Shown here: in pieces, positions 16,750 through 24,814 of the stretch | Layout: each line of letters begins with the position of its first letter | How positions within the stretch are numbered: position 1 is the first letter of the stretch | Assembly (NCBI GenBank): GCA_965279315.1 | Contig: OZ257145.1 | Span: 682,001-746,000, forward strand | DNA length: 64,000 nucleotides | DNA from: JAPWJZ01 sp965279315 | Lineage (GTDB): Bacteria; Pseudomonadota; Alphaproteobacteria; Micavibrionales; UBA2020 | Direction: 5' to 3' | Made by a program: the position numbers and the translations under genes | The notes under the pieces: generated by a model | Seen by the model: only the letters and a program-made list of their open reading frames with translations | Databases searched by the model: none | What the model was told of the DNA's origin: nothing

Positions 16750-17769
16750 ATGAACAACGTGACCAGCACCCAGCCCTCCACCAACGAAACGATTTCGTCC
16801 GACCTTGAACGCAAGGTCGCAACGCTGGCCAAGCAGTTGCGCGACGCGAAGGAAAACGTCCACAAGGTGATTATCGGGCAGGAAAATGTGGTGTCGCTGT
16901 GCATGGCGGCGATTTTGTCGGGCGGCCACTTCCTGATCATGGGGCTGCCGGGGCTTGGCAAGACGAAGCTGGTCGATACGCTCGGCACTGTGCTCGGCCT
17001 TGATTCCAAGCGCGTGCAATGTACGCCCGACCTGATGCCGGCGGATATCCTCGGCTCGGAAATCCTTTCCGGCACCGACGCCGAAAAATCGTTCAAGTTC
17101 ATCCGGGGGCCGATTTTCTGCCAGCTGTTGATGGCGGACGAAATCAACCGCGCCAGCCCGCGCACGCAATCGGCGCTGCTGCAGGCGATGCAGGAATATC
17201 AGGTATCGGTGGGCGGCACGACATACGACCTGCCGCGCCCGTTCCACGTGATGGCAACGCAGAACCCGCTGGAGCAGGAAGGCACATACCCGCTGCCGGA
17301 AGCGCAGCTTGACCGTTTCATGCTGCAGGTGAATATCGGCTATCCTAGCATCCTTGAAGAACGCAAAATGATTCTGGCGACGACCGGCATGACGCAGGAA
17401 AAAGCGACGCCCGTTTTCACCGCCGCCGATATCGTGGCGGCGCAGGCCGTGGTGCGCCAGCTGCCCATCGGCCAAAAAGTCGTCGACGGTATTTTGAAAC
17501 TGGTGCAGGCGGGCCGCCCCGAACAATCATCGCTCGACAGCGTCAAGCGCCATGTCAGCTGGGGCCCCGGCCCCCGCGCCGGTCAGGCGTTTATGCTGGC
17601 CGCGCGTGCGAAGGCGCTGCTGGAAAACCGTTACACCCCGTCGCTCGACGACGTGATCGCGCTCGCCCCGTCCATCCTGCAGCACCGCATGGCACTGCAC
17701 TTCTCCGCCCGCGCGGAAGGCAAGACGCTGGACGATATCATCAAGGAGATTTGCGGGGTTATTTCTTAA
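16750..17769 (+). CDS. MoxR-family AAA+ ATPase
   Basis: 339 aa. Walker A GLPGLGKT, Walker B LMADEINR, sensor-1 segment MATQNPLEQEGTYPLPEAQL and the DRF motif are all typical of MoxR. MoxR proteins act as chaperone-like ATPases that mature or activate partner complexes, usually beside DUF58 and VWA genes. Those partners are absent here: the only + strand neighbour is the upstream 466-aa membrane protein. The two genes are 9 nt apart and probably form an operon. Confidence 0.9.
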   Translation: MNNVTSTQPSTNETISSDLERKVATLAKQLRDAKENVHKVIIGQENVVSLCMAAILSGGHFLIMGLPGLGKTKLVDTLGTVLGLDSKRVQCTPDLMPADILGSEILSGTDAEKSFKFIRGPIFCQLLMADEINRASPRTQSALLQAMQEYQVSVGGTTYDLPRPFHVMATQNPLEQEGTYPLPEAQLDRFMLQVNIGYPSILEERKMILATTGMTQEKATPVFTAADIVAAQAVVRQLPIGQKVVDGILKLVQAGRPEQSSLDSVKRHVSWGPGPRAGQAFMLAARAKALLENRYTPSLDDVIALAPSILQHRMALHFSARAEGKTLDDIIKEICGVIS

Positions 17770-18239
17770 GGCTTTTGGCTTAACACCAAACGATAGTGAT
17801 TTAACTTATCCGTATTGACTACGCTAAATGTTGCGCCTTCATAAGAAGTGCAATTATTTTTTCCATTTGGATCACCAAATAAAAGATAGTACGTCTTGGG
17901 GCCTATCTCTAAAATACCGTGTGATGTGGTCGGATCCTCCTTAAAAGAAGCGAATATTCGTGGCGTATGATCATGTTCATTTTCTTTGGACGCAATTCCC
18001 AAATATTTTTCACCATACTCAACACGCCCGGGATAAAAACAAATCAACATTCCGCGACTAACTGAGGGGATCAAATCGGAAACCTCGATTGAGGTTTCGC
18101 CTTTGGACAAACGAAACTTCAGTCCAGCTGTAAATCCTTCAAGCTGGCTTTCCTTTGAAGAAGAAAGCCCCAATATTCCATACGCAACCAGCAGAACAGC
18201 GAGTGTTAAAAATACCAATATAAATCGGTTTTTTTTCAT
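17766..18239 (-). CDS. hypothetical membrane-anchored or exported protein, AT-rich
   Basis: 157 aa with an N-terminal hydrophobic helix (RFILVFLTLAVLLVAYGILGL) and a ~130-residue domain outside the membrane. Two Cys (in MLICFYPG and KNNCTSYEG) could form a disulfide. Hand counts give 23 of 60 G/C at 17941-18000 and again at 18001-18060, clearly lower than flanking genes, so it may be a recent acquisition. Its start overlaps the thpR stop by 4 nt. Function unknown. Confidence 0.6.
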   Translation of the reverse strand: MKKNRFILVFLTLAVLLVAYGILGLSSSKESQLEGFTAGLKFRLSKGETSIEVSDLIPSVSRGMLICFYPGRVEYGEKYLGIASKENEHDHTPRIFASFKEDPTTSHGILEIGPKTYYLLFGDPNGKNNCTSYEGATFSVVNTDKLNHYRLVLSQKP

Positions 18240-18775
18240 CCCAACGGATACTCCGCCAGCACCTCATATTCCGACCCGTGCTTTGTCTGGTGGGTGCGGA
18301 ATAATGTGAAGTGTTCGACGGTGAAGGCGTCGCCGCTGAACAGGTTATGCGTCGCCATGAATTGCGCGATCTTGGCTTCTTCGGGGGCGTGGCGGAACCT
18401 TGCCAGTGTCACATGCGGCAGGTATTTGCGTTTTTCGACGGGCACATCGTATTTCACCAGCGCATGGTCGATTTTTTCCTTGAGGCGGTGCAGGGCTTCG
18501 TTTGGTTCAATGCCGATCCACAACACCTTCACATCGTCGCCCTTGGCGAAGCTGCCTGTGCCTTTCAGTTCAATATCAAACGGCGGCGTGCGGATACCGG
18601 AGAGCGCGTCATGCGCGTCTTCCGCCACCTGTTCGCTGACCTCGCCGATAAAATTGAGGGTCAGGTGAAAATTGTCGCGTTCCGTCCATTTCGCGCCGTC
18701 GATCCCGCCCTCCAGCAGCGCGAGGCGCTGGCGGAGCAGGACGGGGAGTTCGATGCCGGTGAACAGGCGCAACAT
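18236..18775 (-). CDS. thpR: RNA 2',3'-cyclic phosphodiesterase (ThpR/LigT family)
   Basis: 179 aa. The two catalytic HxT motifs of the 2H phosphoesterase superfamily are present: HLTLNFIGEV near residue 42 and HVTLARFR near 125. Length is normal. The N-terminus LRLFTGIELP is the family pattern. The enzyme opens 2',3'-cyclic phosphates, with RNA ligase activity seen in some members. It is encoded 5 nt downstream of an aldo/keto reductase on the same strand. Confidence 0.9.
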   Translation of the reverse strand: MLRLFTGIELPVLLRQRLALLEGGIDGAKWTERDNFHLTLNFIGEVSEQVAEDAHDALSGIRTPPFDIELKGTGSFAKGDDVKVLWIGIEPNEALHRLKEKIDHALVKYDVPVEKRKYLPHVTLARFRHAPEEAKIAQFMATHNLFSGDAFTVEHFTLFRTHQTKHGSEYEVLAEYPLG

Positions 18776-18780
18776 TTGTT

Positions 18781-19827
18781 TTAAGGACAGGGGTTGGAAA
18801 TGGCGGCGTGGACGGCATTGATATCCGCCACCACGTTATCATTCAGTTTCACATCCACCGCCGCGATATTCGATTTCAGCTGTTCCATCGTGGTCGCGCC
18901 GATGATGGAGCTGGTCAGGAACGGCTGGCGGTTGCAGAACGCGATCGCCATCTGCGTCGGCGACAGGTTGTGTTTTGCCGCGACCGCATGATAGGCCTTC
19001 ACCGCTTCATCCAGTTTAGGGCGTTTATAGCGCGAGACGCGGGAATCGATATCCCAGCGCGAACCCTTCGGCACTTTGCCGTCCAGATATTTGCCGCTGA
19101 GCGTTCCCGCGCCAAGCGGGGCGTAGGCGAGCAGGCCGACCTTTTCCTGCATCGCCATTTCGGCCAAGCCCACTTCAAACGCGCGGTTGAGGAAGCTGTA
19201 GGGATTCTGGATGGACGCCACGCGCGGCAGGCTTTTCACCGCATGATGCTTCAGCCACGTCATCACGCCCCATGGCGTTTCGTTGGAAAGGCCGATATGG
19301 CGGATCCTGCCCGCCTTCACCTGCGCGGCCAGCGCCTCGAGCGTGACCAGAATTTCGTCGCTCTCGCGGCCGGTCACAGTGTCCTGGTCGTAACCCAGCT
19401 TGCCGAAGCTGTTGACGGGGCGTTGCGGCCAATGCACCTGATACAGGTCGATATAATCGGTCTGCAGGCGTTTCAGGCTTTTATCAATCGCTTCGTCGAC
19501 CGCGGCCTTGTCCAGCTCGATCTTGCCGCCGCGCACCCATGCCATGCCGGCCGCGGGGCCCGCAAGCTTGGTCGCAAGGATCACGTCCTTGCGCTTTCCG
19601 GATTTACTGAACCAGTCGCCGATGATGGTTTCGGTTTTGCCATAGCTGTCGGCTGTCGGCGGCACGGCGTACATTTCCGCCGTGTCGAAAAAATTCACGC
19701 CTTGCGAAACGGCGTAATCCATCTGCTCCGCCCCCTCCTCCAGCGTGTTCTGCTGCCCCCATGTCATGGTGCCAAGGCAGATGACGCTGACATCGATATC
19801 CGTCAGGCCGAGTTTTCGGTATTCCAT
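18781..19827 (-). CDS. NADP(H)-dependent aldo/keto reductase, Tas-like
   Basis: 348 aa. The N-terminus MEYRKLGLTDIDVSVICLGT then MTWGQQNT and NFFDTAEMY matches the Tas subgroup. Catalytic Asp and Tyr fall in DTAEMY, Lys in ATKLAGP, and His in YQVHWPQR. Tas-type enzymes reduce aldehydes or ketones with NADPH; the physiological substrate is unclear. It lies between tesA (3-nt gap) and thpR (5-nt gap). Confidence 0.88.
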   Translation of the reverse strand: MEYRKLGLTDIDVSVICLGTMTWGQQNTLEEGAEQMDYAVSQGVNFFDTAEMYAVPPTADSYGKTETIIGDWFSKSGKRKDVILATKLAGPAAGMAWVRGGKIELDKAAVDEAIDKSLKRLQTDYIDLYQVHWPQRPVNSFGKLGYDQDTVTGRESDEILVTLEALAAQVKAGRIRHIGLSNETPWGVMTWLKHHAVKSLPRVASIQNPYSFLNRAFEVGLAEMAMQEKVGLLAYAPLGAGTLSGKYLDGKVPKGSRWDIDSRVSRYKRPKLDEAVKAYHAVAAKHNLSPTQMAIAFCNRQPFLTSSIIGATTMEQLKSNIAAVDVKLNDNVVADINAVHAAISNPCP

Positions 19828-19830
19828 TTT

Positions 19831-20499
19831 TTATTCGCTTTTCGTTTTGGGGGCGGGGGGTTTATCAAGCAGTTCGGCAACAGCGGGCAGGATACGGTCG
19901 ACAATGACCGCGACGCCCTTGATGTTCGGGTGGATGCTGTCGTCCTGGTTGAGCGCAGGGTCGGCAACAACGCCATCCAGGAAGAAAGGGTAGAGCACGC
20001 AATCGTATTTATCGGCCAGTTCCTTGTACATCTTCACATAGGCCTTGTCGATATTGGGGCCAAGGTTGCCATAGACGCGCATCCCCGCCAGCAGCACCGG
20101 AATTTTGCGCGCTTTCAGGATGTCGAGCATCTTGGTCAGGTTCGCGCGCGTGTTGGCAGGGTCGATGGAGCGCAGCATGTCGTTTGCGCCCAGTTCGAGG
20201 ATCAGGTAATCGGGATTTTTTTTCAGCGCGTATTCAAGGCGGCTCAAGCCCCCCGCCGTGGTTTCGCCGGAAACGCCCTGCCCCAGCACCTTGATGGCGG
20301 CGCCTTCCTGCTTCAGCCGTTCTTCCAGTTTCACCGGAAACGCCTCGCCGCGCGGCAGGCCGTAGCCTGCGGTCAGGCTGTCGCCGAACACCATGAGCGT
20401 CCGGGGCAGCGTCCGGGACGGCGTATCGGCGGATGCCGCGCTATTCAGGGCGAGGGTAAGGGTCATGATGACGACGAATTTCCGGATGAAATGCCACAT
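19831..20499 (-). CDS. tesA: arylesterase / lysophospholipase, GDSL (SGNH) family
   Basis: 222 aa. A signal-peptide-like N-terminus ends near SAASA. The SGNH blocks are GDSLTAGYGLP (nucleophile Ser), VSGETTAGG (Gly), ELGANDML (Asn) and DSIHPNIKG (Asp and His). This fits periplasmic TesA-type esterases. It is divergent from a LolD/FtsX-type ABC transporter, the same arrangement as tesA with ybbA-ybbP in enterobacteria. The C-terminus is Pro/Lys-rich (KPPAPKTKSE). Confidence 0.9.
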   Translation of the reverse strand: MWHFIRKFVVIMTLTLALNSAASADTPSRTLPRTLMVFGDSLTAGYGLPRGEAFPVKLEERLKQEGAAIKVLGQGVSGETTAGGLSRLEYALKKNPDYLILELGANDMLRSIDPANTRANLTKMLDILKARKIPVLLAGMRVYGNLGPNIDKAYVKMYKELADKYDCVLYPFFLDGVVADPALNQDDSIHPNIKGVAVIVDRILPAVAELLDKPPAPKTKSE

Positions 20500-20627
20500 G
20501 GATAGATTTTAGGCCGATGGTGCCCATTCTTCCAGTAGGGGGCAGAAATAAATGCGCGCCGTATTTACGGAAGTCATTGAAATCGCCATCATTGTCATTA
20601 ACTTAAAGGGTTGAAAGGCTGGTGCCG

Positions 20628-21302
20628 ATGACTTCTATCCTGACGCTCGACCGCGTGTCCTTAAGTCTGGCAAGCGAGGCGGGGCTGGTGCATATCCTGA
20701 AGGATATTTCGCTGACGCTGCCCGCATCGCAGACGGTGAGCATCATGGGCCCGTCCGGTTCGGGCAAGACGACGCTGCTGATGGTGCTGGGCGGGCTTGA
20801 ACGCCCCACATCGGGCAGCGTGACTGTGGCGGGCAGCGGCCTTGACGGGCTCAGCGAAGACGCGCTCGCCGAATTCCGCCGCGACAATATCGGCATCGTG
20901 TTCCAGAATTTCCATTTGATCCCCACCATGACCGCGCTTGAAAACGTGGCCGTGCCGCTGGAATTTGCGGGCAATGCGGATGCGTTCAGGATCGCCGAAG
21001 CGGCCTTGGTCGCGGTCGGCCTGGGCCACCGCCTGACGCATTATCCGGGACAGCTGTCGGGGGGCGAACAGCAGCGCGTGGCGGTTGCACGCGCCTTTGC
21101 GCCGAAACCGAGGCTGGTATTGGCGGATGAGCCGACCGGCAACCTTGATGCCGATACCGGAAAAACGGTCATGGAAATGATGTTCAGCATGACCCATGCG
21201 AACAACGCGACGCTGGTGCTGGTGACGCATGATGCGGCGCTGGCCGAAAAATGCGACCGCACGCTGCATATCCGCGACGGACAAATTCAGGACGCCGCAT
21301 GA
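20628..21302 (+). CDS. ABC transporter ATP-binding protein, YbbA/LolD-like
   Basis: 224 aa from ATG 20628, preferred because AAGG lies 10 nt upstream; a GTG two codons earlier is possible. Walker A is GPSGSGKTT, signature LSGGEQQRVAVARAF, Walker B LVLADEPTGNLD. The MacB/LolD subclass is clear from the EPTGNLD motif. It pairs with the FtsX-type permease whose start overlaps its stop (ATGA). With tesA divergent alongside, it corresponds to the YbbA-YbbP system, whose role is poorly known. Confidence 0.9.
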   Translation: MTSILTLDRVSLSLASEAGLVHILKDISLTLPASQTVSIMGPSGSGKTTLLMVLGGLERPTSGSVTVAGSGLDGLSEDALAEFRRDNIGIVFQNFHLIPTMTALENVAVPLEFAGNADAFRIAEAALVAVGLGHRLTHYPGQLSGGEQQRVAVARAFAPKPRLVLADEPTGNLDADTGKTVMEMMFSMTHANNATLVLVTHDAALAEKCDRTLHIRDGQIQDAA

Positions 21303-23857
21303 ATCAGGGCTGGCAGCAAAGCCTGACCTTTGCCCGCCGCGAATTGCGCGCGGGGCTGGCGGGGTTTTACGTTTTCCTGCTCTGTCTTGTGCTGGGGGTC
21401 GCGGCGATCTGTGCGATACAATCCCTGTCACGCGGGCTTGCCGACAGCCTGATGCATGATGGCCGCGCGATTCTGGGCGGCGATATCGAGCTGCGCACGC
21501 TGTATGCCCCTGCGACGCCCGAACAGACCGCATGGCTGGGCAAAAACCTTGGCCGCGTGTCGACGGTTGTCGAGACGCGCGCGATGGCGCGGCGCGGCGA
21601 TGAAACGCAATCGGTGCTGGCGGAGATCAAGGCGGTCGATGCCGTTTATCCGTTATACGGCACGCCGAAGCTGATGGATGCAACAGGCGCGCCCGTCACG
21701 ACGCCGATTCAGGCCTTGCTGGCGAAAGACGGTGATGCGTACGGCGCGGTTGCCGAGAAAGAGGCGTTGTCGCGCCTTGGCATCACCGTGGGTGATACGG
21801 TATTGGTGGGCGGGTTGAAAACCGTGATCCGCGCCGTGATCGACACCTTGCCCGATACGGTCGGTGGCGCATTGTTCACGATTGCGCCGCGCATTGTGTT
21901 CAGCAGCGACGGTTTCGCGCAGACAGGTCTTGGCGGCCCCGGCAGTTCGCTGACCTGGCGGCATCGCGTCGCCATGACCAAGGGCGGTGACGAAGCCTAT
22001 TACGACGGCATCGAAAAAACCCTTGCGAAAGAATTTCCGGGCGCCGCGTGGCGGGTGCGGAATTTTTATCATGCATCACCCCGGCTGGAGCGTTATATCG
22101 AACGTCTGACTTTTTTCCTGACGCTCATCGGCCTCACCACGCTGCTGGTGGGCGGTACGGGCATTTCGAATGCGGTGCGCGCCTATCTGGACACCAAGCT
22201 TGCCAATATCGCGACGCTGAAATGCCTGGGCGCGTCGGGGATATTTATTTTCCGCGTGTACCTGCTGCAGATCCTTGCGCTGGCGGGTATCGGCATTACC
22301 GTCGGGGCGGCGATTGGCGCGGTCGCGGCGCGCATTGGCGGATCGTTGCTGACGGAGCGGCTGTCATTTTCCGATCAGGTCGGGTTTTATCCCGATGCGA
22401 TTTTCCTGTCGGCGGCGTTCGGTTTTCTGGCAACGCTGGCCTTCAGCCTGTGGCCGATTGGCCGTGCGGTGAAGGTGACGCCGAATGATTTGTTCCGCGA
22501 CGCGATTGCGCACAAGGCAGGCAGGCCCGCAACAGGCGTGATTATCGGCATTATCCTGTCGTCGCTGGCACTCGCCGCGCTGGGCGTCTGGAGCGCGCCG
22601 AACCACAAAATGGCGCTATGGTTCGCGGGCGGCACGTTCGGCACGTTCTTCGTCTTCCTCGGCTGCGCTGCCGCGGTGAAGGCGGGATTGCGCCGCTTGA
22701 AACTGCCGTCGCGGCCTGAAGCGCGCATGGCGGTCGCCAACCTGTACCGCCCCGGCAATGTGACGACGGGCGCGGTGCTGTCGCTGGGGCTTGGGTTAAC
22801 GGTATTGGTGGCGGTCGCGCTTGTCGAATACAATTTTTCACGCCTGCTGCATGATGACCTGTCGGCGGATGCGCCGTCGTTTTTCTTCCTTGATATCCAG
22901 CCGGACCAGGTGGCGGGGTTTGAAAAAATGGCGGCGGGTTTCAAATCGGCCCATCACCTGCAAATCACGCCGTCGCTGCGCGGGCGCATCGTGGCGGTGA
23001 ACGGCAATGACGCGGAAAAGGCACTGGTCGATAAAACCCATGACTGGGTCGTGAATTCAGACCGCGGTTTCACCTATGCCGCAAAACAGCCGGAGCATAG
23101 CCGCATCACCGCCGGTAAATGGTGGCCGGAAAATTATGCGGGCGCGCCGCTGATATCTATTTCAACGGATGTCGCCGAGGCCTTTGCGATCGGCGTGGGG
23201 GCGGAGCTGACCGTCAATATTCTCGGCGACGACATAACGGCGAAGGTCGCGAATATCCGCGACATCGAATGGGCAAGCTTCACGATGAATTTCGCCGTCA
23301 CCTTTGCGCCGGGTGCGCTTGACGATATGCCGGCCTCGGCCATTTCGACCGTGGTAGTGGCGCCCGAGGATGAAGAGCCGTTGCGGTCGCAACTGGCGCG
23401 CGCCTTCCCCAACATCACCAGCATCCGCGTGCGCGAGGCGCTCGATACCGCAGGCACGATCATCGCGGGCATCGCACAGGCGGTGCGGATTTCGGCGGCG
23501 CTGACGCTGGCCGCAGGCGCATTGGTTTTGGCAGGCGGCATGGCGGCATCGCGCCGCCGCCATGTGTATGACGCGGTGGTGCTGAAGGTATTGGGCGCAA
23601 CCCGTGCGCGCATCGCCCGCACCTTCTTGCTGGAATATGGAATCCTGGGCGGCGTGACGGTTGCGATTGCGGCCGTCATCGGCACAGGCGCGGCATGGGC
23701 AGTCATCACCTTCATCATGCATTTGCCATGGAAATTCAGCCTGTTATCGCTGCTGTATGTTGCGGCGGCCTGCCTTGCCCTGACGCTGGGCGCGGGGTTC
23801 TTCGGCACGTGGCAGGCGCTCCGGCATAAACCCGCGCCGTGGCTGCGAAACCAATAA
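21299..23857 (+). CDS. FtsX-like ABC permease, YbbP-like
   Basis: 852 aa. One N-terminal helix (FYVFLLCLVLGVAAICAI), a large extracytoplasmic domain, a helix group near 265-400, further helices near 420-520, a second periplasmic domain, and a final helix group from about 720. This ten-helix, two-FtsX-domain layout is that of YbbP. The start at 21299 overlaps the ATPase stop. Typical length for the family is 800-850. Role: probably lipid or envelope-substrate movement with the preceding ATPase (inference). Confidence 0.88.
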   Translation: MNQGWQQSLTFARRELRAGLAGFYVFLLCLVLGVAAICAIQSLSRGLADSLMHDGRAILGGDIELRTLYAPATPEQTAWLGKNLGRVSTVVETRAMARRGDETQSVLAEIKAVDAVYPLYGTPKLMDATGAPVTTPIQALLAKDGDAYGAVAEKEALSRLGITVGDTVLVGGLKTVIRAVIDTLPDTVGGALFTIAPRIVFSSDGFAQTGLGGPGSSLTWRHRVAMTKGGDEAYYDGIEKTLAKEFPGAAWRVRNFYHASPRLERYIERLTFFLTLIGLTTLLVGGTGISNAVRAYLDTKLANIATLKCLGASGIFIFRVYLLQILALAGIGITVGAAIGAVAARIGGSLLTERLSFSDQVGFYPDAIFLSAAFGFLATLAFSLWPIGRAVKVTPNDLFRDAIAHKAGRPATGVIIGIILSSLALAALGVWSAPNHKMALWFAGGTFGTFFVFLGCAAAVKAGLRRLKLPSRPEARMAVANLYRPGNVTTGAVLSLGLGLTVLVAVALVEYNFSRLLHDDLSADAPSFFFLDIQPDQVAGFEKMAAGFKSAHHLQITPSLRGRIVAVNGNDAEKALVDKTHDWVVNSDRGFTYAAKQPEHSRITAGKWWPENYAGAPLISISTDVAEAFAIGVGAELTVNILGDDITAKVANIRDIEWASFTMNFAVTFAPGALDDMPASAISTVVVAPEDEEPLRSQLARAFPNITSIRVREALDTAGTIIAGIAQAVRISAALTLAAGALVLAGGMAASRRRHVYDAVVLKVLGATRARIARTFLLEYGILGGVTVAIAAVIGTGAAWAVITFIMHLPWKFSLLSLLYVAAACLALTLGAGFFGTWQALRHKPAPWLRNQ

Positions 23858-23936
23858 ATTATTATTTGAAATCAATAACTTGTCGCATTGCAATATTATT
23901 GCGGTGATCTACGTTATATAATAGAACGTATAAGCC

Positions 23937-23967
23937 ACAGAAGTTCTGTCTTGGAAGTTCTGTCTTG
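23937..23967 (+). repeat. tandem 14-bp direct repeat overlapping a palindrome
   Basis: GAAGTTCTGTCTTG occurs twice head-to-tail (23940-23953 and 23954-23967), ending one base before the ribosome site of the Bax inhibitor gene. The first copy overlaps a palindrome ACAGAA-G-TTCTGT (23937-23949). A further palindrome, GCAATA-T-TATTGC, lies near 23890, and a TATAAT (23917-23922) sits inside an ACGTT/AACGT inverted repeat. The block could be a regulated promoter and leader. Confidence 0.6.
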
Positions 23968-23980
23968 AAAGGAATGAACG

Positions 23981-24703
23981 ATGACTTATGACCCTGCTTC
24001 CTCCACCCGCCCGATAACGGCAGCCACCGACCGCGTGGTCGATGCCGGCCTGCAGGCGCATATGCGCAGCGTCTATAACAACATGACCTGGGGCCTCGCC
24101 GTGACCGGCGCGACCGCCTTCGGCATCGCGCATTTCGCCCCTCTTTATAACCTTGTCGTGGCATCGCCGCTGCACCTCGTTTTCGCGCTCGCGCCGCTGG
24201 CCTTCCTGTGGTTCGGGCTTTCGCCTTCCAAACTCCTGCGCATGGAAGCGTCCAAGGCGCGCAGCATGTTCGTGGTTTTCTGCGTGCTGATGGGCGCGTC
24301 GATGGCGACCATCTTTGCGGTTTATACCGGCGCGTCGATCGCCCGCGTGTTCTTCATCACTTCGGCCACCTTCGCGTCGATGAGCCTTTTCGGCTATACG
24401 ACCAAGAAAGACCTGTCGGGCATGGGCAATTTCATGATGATGGGCCTGGTCGGCATCATCATCGCGATGGTGTTCAATATGTTCGTTGAATCCGCGATGA
24501 TCAACTTCGTTGTCTCGGCGCTGGGCGTGGTGATCTTCACCGGCCTGACCGCATGGGAAACGCAGAACATCAAGGAAACCTATGCCGTGGCGCATGGCCA
24601 GGAAACGAACGAGAAGCTGGCCGTCATCGGCGCGCTCAGCCTTTACATGTCCTTCATCAACCTGTTCCAGTTCCTGATGAGCTTTGCAGGTCAGCGCGAA
24701 TAA
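23981..24703 (+). CDS. Bax inhibitor-1 / YccA family membrane protein
   Basis: 240 aa, seven membrane helices. The segments MRSVYNNMTWGLAVTGATAF and YTGASIARVFFITSATFASM, then GYTTKKDLSGMGNFMMMGL, match the BI-1 family. Bacterial members (YccA, YbhL) interact with membrane proteases or act as ion leak channels; the exact role here is unknown. AAAGGA precedes the ATG. The gene stands alone with a strong terminator after it. Confidence 0.93.
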   Translation: MTYDPASSTRPITAATDRVVDAGLQAHMRSVYNNMTWGLAVTGATAFGIAHFAPLYNLVVASPLHLVFALAPLAFLWFGLSPSKLLRMEASKARSMFVVFCVLMGASMATIFAVYTGASIARVFFITSATFASMSLFGYTTKKDLSGMGNFMMMGLVGIIIAMVFNMFVESAMINFVVSALGVVIFTGLTAWETQNIKETYAVAHGQETNEKLAVIGALSLYMSFINLFQFLMSFAGQRE

Positions 24704-24724
24704 CACCCCAAACATCCGTTAAAC

Positions 24725-24755
24725 AAAACCCCGCCCCTCAAAAGGCGGGGTTTTT
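24725..24755 (+). terminator. rho-independent terminator
   Basis: AAAACCCCGCC, an 8-nt loop and GGCGGGGTTTTT end the Bax inhibitor transcript. Confidence 0.9.
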
Positions 24756-24762
24756 GTTGTTA

Positions 24763-24791
24763 TCGACTTGTTAATCGTAACAACCTATAAT
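24763..24791 (+). promoter_or_regulatory. promoter with an embedded palindrome
   Basis: TCGACT (24763-24768), 17-nt spacer, perfect TATAAT (24786-24791). The spacer contains the palindrome TTGTTA-ATCG-TAACAA (24768-24783), which a repressor could occupy, possibly the product of the gene it serves. Confidence 0.6.
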
Positions 24792-24814
24792 TGTACCGGA
24801 TTAAGGAGCATGGC

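Noticed and set aside
18808..20505. 565-codon + strand open frame opposite the aldo/keto reductase and tesA
   Set aside because: Both minus-strand genes are well supported; the + frame has shadow-like composition.
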